Assembly: GCA_020057985.1 (NCBI GenBank)
Contig: JAGVEU010000350.1
Location: 1 to 5,091 of the forward strand
DNA from: Calditrichota bacterium
GTDB taxonomy: Bacteria; Electryoneota; RPQS01
Direction of reading: 5' to 3'
DNA: 5,091 nucleotides
The notes below the pieces were generated by a model. That model ran no database searches and was not told the origin of the DNA. It saw only the letters and a list, made by a program, of their open reading frames with translations. Below, piece by piece: positions 1 to 5,091 of the stretch. The position numbers and the translations under genes are program-made. Each line of letters opens with the position of its first letter. Position 1 is the stretch's first letter.

Positions 1-2
1 AG

Positions 3-110
3 CATATTTTCTCCTTCACTGCCGATGCAAACCTTAGCAGTGGTCTCTACCTAATTCGCCTTGAAGCAGGGAAAGTCTCCAAAGTCAGCAAGGCAGTGTT
101 CTTAAAGTAG
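3..110 (+). CDS. C-terminal end of a probable T9SS-exported protein (type A sorting domain), 5' truncated
   Basis: Only the last 35 codons are present, read from position 3 to the TAG at 108-110; the other two forward frames are closed by stops within the first 60 bases. The peptide begins HIFSFTADANLSSGLYLIRL and ends KAVFLK before the stop. This matches the closing beta strands of the type A C-terminal sorting domain of the type IX secretion system: an 'L.SGLY.IRL' strand, then a short turn (EAGK), then a final strand of the form K-(hydrophobic)-x-(hydrophobic)-K. In known T9SS systems this domain directs the protein across the outer membrane and is removed or swapped for a lipid anchor. 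The cargo's function cannot be seen because its body lies left of the window. Its stop is four bases before the next start codon, so the next gene is probably cotranscribed. The assignment rests on a short, degenerate pattern. Confidence 0.72.
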   Translation, partial: HIFSFTADANLSSGLYLIRLEAGKVSKVSKAVFLK

Positions 111-114
111 GATC

Positions 115-870
115 ATGTCTCCGAGATTCGGTGTTGTCATCCCCGCGCACAACGAAGAGTTCGAGCTTCCGCATACGCTCAACGCATTTTCAATTGCCAT
201 CGAGCAATCTCAAGGGAACGCTGCGGATTTCGAGTTTATCGTGGTGGACAATGCTTCAACTGATCGTACCTCGCATATAGCAGAAGCCTGGGGAGCAAAG
301 GTTGTGTATGAGTCCGTCCGCCAGATTGCTCGCGTGCGGAATTCTGGTGCACGCGCAGCAACTGGTGAAATTCTAATCACCTGTGACGCAGACAGTCGCC
401 CTCATCCGCAGATCTTTAATGCCATCGAATACTGGATGTCACACAAGATCTTCGCCGGAGGCGTGAGGATCTGGGCGAGGCCGATGAAACTCTCCTATCT
501 CCCTGCTTTCCTGCTGCTCAATCTTGTCTGCGTGCTCTTTAGGCTTCCGGCGGGCATGTTTTTCCTCAGACGTGAGGACTTCGTTGCATTGGGTGGTTTC
601 AACGAGTCGCTGTACGCTCTCGAGGACGTGGAATTCGCAAGGCGACTCCGCTTAGCTGCAAGGGATCGCGGCATGAAAATCAAGATTCTGTGGAGCCATC
701 CGATTCTCACCAGTACACGAAAATTCCGGTTATGCCGCCTCTGGCACATTCTCAAACTTGTCTTTCTCAGCCTCTGGGATCCAAAGAAATATCTCTCACG
801 CCGCGAATATTGGAACCAGCTTTACTACGCTGAAAACCTGCGCGAAACATCAAGCAAAACCACACCATGA
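115..870 (+). CDS. Glycosyltransferase family 2 (GT-A fold)
   Basis: This 251-residue protein should transfer a sugar from a nucleotide-activated donor to an unknown acceptor, probably a lipid or envelope glycan. The GT2 landmarks are in order: VVIPAHNEE at residues 7-15 (start of the nucleotide-binding fold), VVDNASTDRT at 43-52, the conserved ARVRNSGARAATGE segment at 72-85, a DAD metal/nucleotide-binding motif at 91-93 (the DxD position), and a GGFNE...ALEDVEFARRL stretch at 160-178 whose E170-D171 fits the usual ED catalytic-base region. A hydrophobic stretch at about 127-150 could touch the membrane, but there is no clear C-terminal transmembrane domain. The ATG at 115 places the first strand at the usual distance from the N-terminus. 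AGGA at 109-112 is too close to be an ideal Shine-Dalgarno site, so translation may be coupled to the upstream gene, which ends four bases earlier. Donor and acceptor cannot be predicted. Confidence 0.93.
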   Translation: MSPRFGVVIPAHNEEFELPHTLNAFSIAIEQSQGNAADFEFIVVDNASTDRTSHIAEAWGAKVVYESVRQIARVRNSGARAATGEILITCDADSRPHPQIFNAIEYWMSHKIFAGGVRIWARPMKLSYLPAFLLLNLVCVLFRLPAGMFFLRREDFVALGGFNESLYALEDVEFARRLRLAARDRGMKIKILWSHPILTSTRKFRLCRLWHILKLVFLSLWDPKKYLSRREYWNQLYYAENLRETSSKTTP

Positions 871-1340
871 ATCTTGCAATTATTGCGGTAGGAAAGCTTC
901 GTGAATCCTACTACCGCGCCGGAGTCGAAGACTATCTGTCACGCATCCAGAAAATGCTCCCCATCGAGCAGATTGAAGTGCCTGTCGGAACCGGCGAAGA
1001 ATCCAACGGCGGGGGAAAAGGAGCGCTCATCCGCGAGGCAGCGAATATCGAAAGAGCGTTGGAAAAAGGTGGGAAAATCGTTGTCTTGGATTCGCATGGC
1101 AAGAGCCTCACAAGCGAAGAGTTTTCAGCCTGGATTCAAGACCAGATGCTTGCATCAGTTTCCCGTATCGCTTTTGTTATAGGCGGAGCGTGGGGACTCT
1201 CGGCAAAGCTGCAAGATCGAGCAGATTTGAAACTGAGCTTGTCTACTCTGACCTTCCCGCACGAGCTTGCGCGGCTTGTTCTCGCCGAGCAAATCTATCG
1301 TGCACTATCTCTGTGGAAGGGATTGCCCTATCATAAGTAA
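867..1340 (+). CDS. rlmH: 23S rRNA (pseudouridine(1915)-N3)-methyltransferase RlmH
   Basis: RlmH is a SPOUT-class methyltransferase that uses S-adenosylmethionine to methylate N3 of pseudouridine 1915 in helix 69 of 23S rRNA, acting as a homodimer on the assembled 70S ribosome in the cytoplasm. The 157-residue length fits the family (E. coli about 155). Visible signatures are the N-terminal MNLAIIAVGKLRE strand, a VVLDSHGKSLTSEEF segment at 72-86, the SAM-binding knot loop VIGGAWGLS at 104-112, the LTFPHELARLVLAEQIYRA knot helix at 128-146, and the typical C-terminal PYHK at 154-157. The start overlaps the glycosyltransferase stop as ATGA (867-870) and no good Shine-Dalgarno precedes it, so translational coupling is likely. 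The knot loop reads GGAWG where E. coli has GGPEG; these two positions vary in the family. The gene is intact. Confidence 0.97.
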   Translation: MNLAIIAVGKLRESYYRAGVEDYLSRIQKMLPIEQIEVPVGTGEESNGGGKGALIREAANIERALEKGGKIVVLDSHGKSLTSEEFSAWIQDQMLASVSRIAFVIGGAWGLSAKLQDRADLKLSLSTLTFPHELARLVLAEQIYRALSLWKGLPYHK

Positions 1341-1348
1341 TTGTACGG

Positions 1349-1370
1349 TATGATCGTTAATACGATTATG
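1349..1370 (+). terminator. Weak hairpin after rlmH, possible transcription end
   Basis: Nine bases after the rlmH stop, 1349-1357 can pair with 1362-1370 around a TAAT loop. The core ATCGT/ACGAT is perfect and the outer part includes two G-U pairs. The stem is AU-rich and no clear T tract follows, so it is a poor intrinsic terminator. It may only mark the 3' end of the glycosyltransferase-rlmH unit, or be chance. Confidence 0.25.
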
Positions 1371-1468
1371 TTGAGGCAACCATTTTAGCCATCTGCGAGC
1401 AGACGACAAGGTAAGAAAACTCTTTGAAGTGAAATCTCTTTAATATGAGGCACAATGTCCGCACCGCC

Positions 1469-1490
1469 ATTTGTGCCAATTATCACAAAT
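1469..1490. promoter_or_regulatory. Perfect 7-bp inverted repeat in the TPR-CHAT leader
   Basis: ATTTGTG at 1469-1475 is the exact reverse complement of CACAAAT at 1484-1490, separated by eight bases (CCAATTAT). The right arm ends just before the Shine-Dalgarno site, so the element could be a DNA operator or an RNA hairpin near the ribosome binding site. No known operator is recognised. The right arm belongs to an ATCACAAA motif also found before the next exported gene (4756-4763). Confidence 0.4.
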
Positions 1491-1492
1491 CA

Positions 1493-1500
1493 AAAGGAGA
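1493..1500 (+). promoter_or_regulatory. Shine-Dalgarno site that fixes the TPR-CHAT start at 1507
   Basis: AAAGGAGA at 1493-1500 contains AGGAG ending seven bases before the ATG at 1507. It settles the start choice. An in-frame TTG at 1471 would add 12 polar residues in front of the signal peptide, has no comparable site upstream, and lies inside the inverted repeat. Confidence 0.85.
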
Positions 1501-1506
1501 ACGAAA

Positions 1507-4500
1507 ATGTCGCGCATGTTCCTTCTTGCTTTACTCTTTGCGTGGAGTACTACAGGCTTTGGCCAATCTGCAGATCTCGTGGAACCGCCTGCTTTGACAT
1601 GGCAAGAGTTGCTTGCGCAGTCGGATTCTCTGCGGAAGGTGGCGCTGTATGATTCAGCGCTGGTGTTGGCGGAGAGAGCGCTCGCGATTACGGAAATGGA
1701 ATACGGGAAGGAAGATACCAGTGTAGCGCGGGCGTTAAACACCACTGGATTTCTCCTCATCGTGAAAAGACAGTATGACAGATCAGAATCCTTACTCAAG
1801 CATGCGCTGGAAATTCGCGAAAGAGCTTTCGGATCTGACCATCCGAGCGTTGCCGCGAGCCTGAACAACATAGCCACCCTGTATTACTATCAAGGGCATT
1901 TGAACGAGGCAGAACAGCTTTTCCGTCGCGTGCTGGAGATTCGGGAACATAACTTCGGAGAGAACCATCCTGAAGTGGGCGCAAGCTTGCACAACTTGGC
2001 GGAGGTGCTTTTCGACGAGGTGCGTTACCCTGAGGCGGAACCGCTATATCGTCGCGCTTTGGAGATTCGGGAACACAGTCTTGGATCAAATCATCTGGAA
2101 GTGGCCGCGACTCTGAACAGCTTGGCGATCTTGTGTCAGTGCCAAGGGCGCTATTCTGAGGCGGAGCCACTCTATCGCCGCGCGTTGGAAATTCCCGAGC
2201 GTAACCTCGGGACTGACCATCCTTTCGTAGCCATAGGCTTGAACGGCGTGGCTAACGTGCTCAACTTGCAAGGGAGATATGCCGAAGCTGAGCCGCTTTA
2301 TCGCCGCGCAACGGAGATCTGGGAACGGCGCGTTGGTTCCGACCATCCAAACGTGGCTCTGAACTTGAACAATTTGGCCGCCATGTTTATGTCGCAAGGT
2401 CGCTTTTCAGAGGCTGAACCACTCTACCGCCGTGCTCTTGAGATTCGTGAACGCCGCCTTGGATTCGATCATCCCGACGTGGCCATGACCTTGACTAACT
2501 TGGCAGACCTGTACTATTATCTGCACCGCTTCAACGAGGCCGATTCTCTGTTCCGCTGTGCGCTGGCGATTCGAGAAAGCGGCCTTGGACCTGACCATCC
2601 GGACTTGGCTCTCACGCTGAACAACTTAGCTGTCTTACTTACGGAGGAGGAAAAGTATGCAGATGCTGAGCCGCTTCTGCGTCGTGCTCTCGATATTCGT
2701 AAGCGTCAACTCGGATCCGATCATCCCCTCGTGGCCTCGAGTCTGAATGATCTGGCCAGTTTGGCTGCAAATCAGGGACGATATGCCGAGGCAGAGCAGC
2801 TTTTTCGAAACGCGTTAGAAATTCGCAAACAAACGCTCGGGTTGGGCCATCCAAGAGTTGCAGAGTGCTTCAGTAACCTGGCTCGAATGCATGCTGCCGA
2901 AGGCGATTTCCTCGAGGCAAGAGATGACGATGCGTGTGCGTGGCGCATCCGCCGCCAGAATTTCCTCGATGGCGGCGTGGCGCTTGCGGAAAAATCTGCT
3001 CTGGAATGCTCTGAGTTTATGAGCAAAGAGACCGGAACGCTTCTCGCAATCCTGGCCGACGGACAGAGCCAACTTCAAGATTGGCAGAAGGAGACGGCTC
3101 AGATCGTGTTTGGCTCAAAGGGGGTCGTTACAGATGCCATGGCGGCCCGATATCATACCTCAGAGAATATGGATGATACACTCGCAGCCCGACTCACCGA
3201 CACATTGAAGTATGCGCGATTCGCCCTATCGAAACTCTATGTGGATGGCCCGGCAACCGACGGTATCGTGTCGTATCGCGAAAAACTGGATATTGCGACT
3301 AAGGAAAAGGAGCGCGTTGAAGCGCTTCTGGCACGATGCAGTGAGTTATTCCGGAGGGATAAGGAACTCTGGGATGTTAGCCCAGATGAAGTTCTATCAG
3401 CAATGCCCATTGGCTCTGCAATCGTGGAGTTCATGCGCTACAGCCATGTTATCAGTTTTCGAGACACAGAGCCGCGTTACCTCGCGATTGTCCTAACATC
3501 AGGAGGGCAACCATTCGTCTTCCAGTTAGGATCGGCTTCGGCCATTGACACCGCAATCTCCGTGTTCCGTCAGCAGATCCACACTCACGAGTTATTGGAC
3601 AAATCCGGTTACGCCGCCGCTACTGAAGACCTTTTCACTCTCGTCTGGAAACCGTTTTCGAACCTACTGGAAGGCGCAAGCACTGTCTTCATCGCCCCCG
3701 ACGGAAATCTAAATCTTGTTTCCTTCGCTGGCCTGACGGACGAAACCGGAAGATACCTGATCGAAAAGTATCCGATTCATTATCTATCTACGGGCCGTGA
3801 CCTGATTCGACTGAAGCACAAGGAGCAATCTGGCACAGGTCTGCTGGCAATGGGAGATCCCGATTTTAATATGTCATTCGATAAGGGCGCTCCCTCATCA
3901 GTATCGGCGGCGATTGCGAATGTTGGGCTTCCGGCGTTTTTCTCGATTCGCAATGCTCGCTCCGGTTGTGCAGCACTGAAGGACCTGAAGGTGTCCCCAC
4001 TTCCCGGAACTCGTTCGGAAGTAGGTTTTGTCACATCGCAATGGTCAGGGAATAACAACGAGCCAGTTCTCAGCTATTTGGGAAAGGACGCCATCGAAGA
4101 TAATTTCAAGAGGGAAGCTCCCGGAAAACGAGTGATTCATTTGGCCACCCACGGTTACTATATATCAGAAGAGTGCAAGCCTATGCAGTCGCAACGAAGT
4201 TCTTTTAGCATGGAAAGCGGTTATGTCGGCGAGAATCCGCTGTTGCTCTCCGGATTCCTGCTCGCTGGTGCCAATCATCATGGTGAAGGAGCGAGCGATG
4301 CAAACCGCGAGGATGGAATTGTCACCGCTGAAGAAGTAGCCGGACTGAATCTTCGGGGTACGGACTTGGTGGTGCTTTCGGCTTGCGAGACCGGACTTGG
4401 AGAAGTCAAATCCGGCGAGGGTGTTTACGGTCTGCGTCGCGCTTTCCAGATGGCCGGAGCAAGAACAGTAATCAGCGCTTTATGGCCGATAGATGACAAA

Positions 4501-4671
4501 GCAACCGCCGAATTCATGGGGCAACTCTTCAGTGCAAAAGATGAAGCCATGCCGCAAACCATGCAGCGGATTGCCCTGAACAGGATCTTATCTCTGCGAT
4601 CTGAAGGCAAGTCGGATCATCCCTTCTACTGGGCAGCGTTTGTGGCAACAGGAGACTGGAAGTTTCATTAA
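1507..4671 (+). CDS. Exported TPR-CHAT protein, putative caspase-like cysteine protease
   Basis: The protein has 1054 residues from the ATG at 1507. Residues 1-20 form a Sec signal peptide: Arg3, a hydrophobic core MFLLALLFAW, then a small-residue region STTGFG with likely cleavage before Gln20. No lipobox is seen. Residues about 29-490 are eleven TPR units of exactly 42 residues (kinesin-light-chain-like), presumably a superhelix for binding partner proteins. A linker includes SKGVVTDAMAARY near 537-549, as in many TPR-CHAT proteins, and a charged helix near 600-630. The CHAT domain spans about 639-1054: GDPDF at 783-787, PLPGTRSEV at 831-839, LATHGYY with putative catalytic His882, VVLSACETGLGE with putative catalytic Cys960, ALWPIDD at 991-997, and HPFYWAAFVATGDW at 1038-1051. 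CHAT belongs to the caspase/separase clan, so cysteine peptidase activity is expected but not demonstrated; the substrate is unknown. The gene is complete, without frameshift. It lies downstream of rlmH with its own leader, and the next gene also encodes an exported protein. Confidence 0.93.
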   Translation: MSRMFLLALLFAWSTTGFGQSADLVEPPALTWQELLAQSDSLRKVALYDSALVLAERALAITEMEYGKEDTSVARALNTTGFLLIVKRQYDRSESLLKHALEIRERAFGSDHPSVAASLNNIATLYYYQGHLNEAEQLFRRVLEIREHNFGENHPEVGASLHNLAEVLFDEVRYPEAEPLYRRALEIREHSLGSNHLEVAATLNSLAILCQCQGRYSEAEPLYRRALEIPERNLGTDHPFVAIGLNGVANVLNLQGRYAEAEPLYRRATEIWERRVGSDHPNVALNLNNLAAMFMSQGRFSEAEPLYRRALEIRERRLGFDHPDVAMTLTNLADLYYYLHRFNEADSLFRCALAIRESGLGPDHPDLALTLNNLAVLLTEEEKYADAEPLLRRALDIRKRQLGSDHPLVASSLNDLASLAANQGRYAEAEQLFRNALEIRKQTLGLGHPRVAECFSNLARMHAAEGDFLEARDDDACAWRIRRQNFLDGGVALAEKSALECSEFMSKETGTLLAILADGQSQLQDWQKETAQIVFGSKGVVTDAMAARYHTSENMDDTLAARLTDTLKYARFALSKLYVDGPATDGIVSYREKLDIATKEKERVEALLARCSELFRRDKELWDVSPDEVLSAMPIGSAIVEFMRYSHVISFRDTEPRYLAIVLTSGGQPFVFQLGSASAIDTAISVFRQQIHTHELLDKSGYAAATEDLFTLVWKPFSNLLEGASTVFIAPDGNLNLVSFAGLTDETGRYLIEKYPIHYLSTGRDLIRLKHKEQSGTGLLAMGDPDFNMSFDKGAPSSVSAAIANVGLPAFFSIRNARSGCAALKDLKVSPLPGTRSEVGFVTSQWSGNNNEPVLSYLGKDAIEDNFKREAPGKRVIHLATHGYYISEECKPMQSQRSSFSMESGYVGENPLLLSGFLLAGANHHGEGASDANREDGIVTAEEVAGLNLRGTDLVVLSACETGLGEVKSGEGVYGLRRAFQMAGARTVISALWPIDDKATAEFMGQLFSAKDEAMPQTMQRIALNRILSLRSEGKSDHPFYWAAFVATGDWKFH
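1591..2976 (+). repeat. Eleven in-register 126-bp TPR-coding units
   Basis: The codon opening the 'LEIRE' motif of the second helix recurs at 1681, 1807, 1933, 2059, 2185, 2311, 2437, 2563, 2689, 2815 and 2941, every 126 bases with no indel. The best units read approximately HPxVAxxLNNLAxLYxxQGR, then a second helix with EAEPLYRRALEIRER and a LGxD turn. Units 1 and 11 are the most diverged (Trp replaces the anchor Leu in unit 11), as expected for array caps. At the DNA level near-identical peptide segments use different synonymous codons, so the units are old duplications kept by selection on the protein. This is part of the TPR-CHAT gene, not a separate element. Confidence 0.92.
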
Positions 4672-4736
4672 TCGCGGAAGTGATGTAAGATTTTCCCCAT
4701 TCCTGAAATATACCTAAAAGAACCAAACAATCAGCG

Positions 4737-4750
4737 TGGCAGTCTTGCCA
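4737..4750 (+). promoter_or_regulatory. Short hairpin in the leader of the PNGGE gene
   Basis: TGGCA at 4737-4741 pairs perfectly with TGCCA at 4746-4750 around a GTCT loop, with a possible further G-U pair. It lies 16 bases before the Shine-Dalgarno site. No T tract follows, so it is not a convincing terminator for the TPR-CHAT gene; a leader structure or chance are the alternatives. Confidence 0.25.
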
Positions 4751-4765
4751 TATAAATCACAAACC

Positions 4766-4770
4766 GGAGG
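4766..4770 (+). promoter_or_regulatory. Shine-Dalgarno site for the PNGGE-domain gene
   Basis: GGAGG at 4766-4770 lies five bases before the ATG at 4776. It selects this start and reading frame over an overlapping frame that is also open here (from 4736) but lacks such a site and protein-like features. Confidence 0.85.
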
Positions 4771-4775
4771 TCATC

Positions 4776-5091
4776 ATGTATCGCGCAGTCAGTCTTTTTG
4801 TGTTATTCATCGTTCTTGGAGTTACCGTTGTGATCGCGGCACCCAAGGAGAAAGTGCCGTCAACTCCCTTACCCGCCACGACCATCAAGGTGCTTGCACC
4901 GAATGGCGGCGAGAAATGGGCTGAGGGTTCAATGCAACTCATCCGGTGGGAATTGGCCTCAGCGACCCCACCGGACAGTATTCAGATCACACTACTGCAG
5001 GAACTGGGCAAACCAGCCAAGAAACCGGGTTTCAGTAAATTCCATCTCGCCACGATTCTGAAAGCCAATCCCGGCCAATGGGAATGGGTCA
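4776..5091 (+). CDS. Exported protein with PNGGE-type Ig-like domain, 3' truncated by the window
   Basis: The first 105 codons are visible and no stop occurs before the window ends. Residues 1-22 are a signal peptide: MYRAVSLF followed by a strongly hydrophobic core (VLFIVLGVTVVIAA), with likely cleavage after Ala21 or Ala22. A Pro/Lys/Thr-rich spacer (PKEKVPSTPLPATT) follows. Near residues 37-60 the sequence IKVLAPNGGEKWAEGSMQLI leads into RWE. This is the 'PNGGE.W..G....I.W' signature that opens a beta-sandwich Ig-like domain (Kre9/KNH-like or Ser-Thr-rich GPI-anchored family in domain databases), often found in surface or secreted proteins of environmental bacteria. A later strand, DSIQITLLQELGK, is consistent with that fold. 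The domain is non-catalytic and usually structural or adhesive. The rest of the protein is outside the window, so its overall function is unknown. The gene lies 104 bases after the TPR-CHAT stop and shares a leader motif with it. Confidence 0.85.
   Translation, partial: MYRAVSLFVLFIVLGVTVVIAAPKEKVPSTPLPATTIKVLAPNGGEKWAEGSMQLIRWELASATPPDSIQITLLQELGKPAKKPGFSKFHLATILKANPGQWEWV

Noticed and set aside
1424..1446. Sigma-70-like promoter from TTGAAG (1424-1429) and TAATAT (1441-1446)
   Set aside because: The spacing is only 11 bases, far below the usual 16-18, and no Bacteroidetes-type TAnnTTTG box was found in the gap. The TPR-CHAT promoter remains unplaced.
1471..1506. Earlier TTG start for the TPR-CHAT gene
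   Set aside because: It would put MCQLSQIKRRTK ahead of the signal peptide, lacks a Shine-Dalgarno site, and overlaps the inverted repeat; the ATG at 1507 has a well-placed AGGAG.
1591..2976. 126-bp tandem repeat as a CRISPR, satellite or mobile element
   Set aside because: The period is a whole number of codons (42), the frame stays open, and the units match the TPR consensus, so it is a protein repeat.
1440..3078. Chain of antisense open frames opposite the TPR region
   Set aside because: They overlap one another, show no recognisable protein features, and recur because the 126-base repeat keeps the same antisense frames open. The sense frame is clearly the coding one.
1507..4671. TPR-CHAT as part of a type III-E CRISPR (Craspase) or other CRISPR system
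   Set aside because: No repeat-spacer array, no gRAMP/Cas7-11 or other cas gene is visible, and the protein starts with a signal peptide. The similarity is in domain architecture only.
4672..4735. Intrinsic terminator directly after the TPR-CHAT gene
   Set aside because: No GC-rich stem followed by a T tract is present; the TTTT run at 4691-4694 has no convincing stem before it.
4736..4924. Alternative open frame over the start of the last gene
   Set aside because: It lacks a ribosome binding site and any domain signal. The frame from 4776 has GGAGG, a signal peptide and a PNGGE motif.

Overview
The window looks like chromosome from a free-living bacterium of the FCB superphylum (Bacteroidota, Ignavibacteria, Kapabacteria, Zixibacteria and relatives). 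Three features point there. The first gene ends in a tail resembling the type IX secretion (T9SS) type A sorting domain. A secreted TPR-CHAT protein is present. The last gene carries a PNGGE-type Ig-like domain common in these groups. Base composition looks moderate (about 50% GC by eye). Two genes have strong purine-rich Shine-Dalgarno sites, which argues mildly against classical Bacteroidetes, where such sites are weak. The phylum cannot be fixed from this sequence. All genes lie on the + strand.

Layout: (1) positions 3-110 hold the last 35 codons of a gene whose product was probably exported by T9SS. (2) 115-870 encodes a family 2 glycosyltransferase. (3) 867-1340 encodes RlmH, the 23S rRNA pseudouridine-1915 N3-methyltransferase, overlapping the glycosyltransferase by ATGA. 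These three are close enough to be one transcription unit. (4) 1341-1506 is a 166-base intergenic region with a weak hairpin after rlmH and a perfect 7-bp inverted repeat just before the next ribosome binding site. (5) 1507-4671 encodes a 1054-residue exported protein: signal peptide, eleven 42-residue TPR units in exact register, a linker with a helical segment, and a C-terminal CHAT (caspase-like) domain with an intact His/Cys pair. (6) 4672-4775 is a short intergenic region. (7) 4776 to the window end is the 5' part of a gene for an exported protein with a PNGGE-type Ig-like domain.

The most interesting object is the TPR-CHAT protein. It shares architecture with the TPR-CHAT proteases of type III-E CRISPR (Craspase), but it has a signal peptide and no CRISPR or Cas gene is visible, so an extracytoplasmic role is more likely. 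Its leader and that of the following exported gene share a motif, TGCCA followed 3 or 5 bases later by ATCACAAA, directly upstream of each Shine-Dalgarno site. This hints at common control. No proven new system is visible, and partner genes may lie beyond the right edge.
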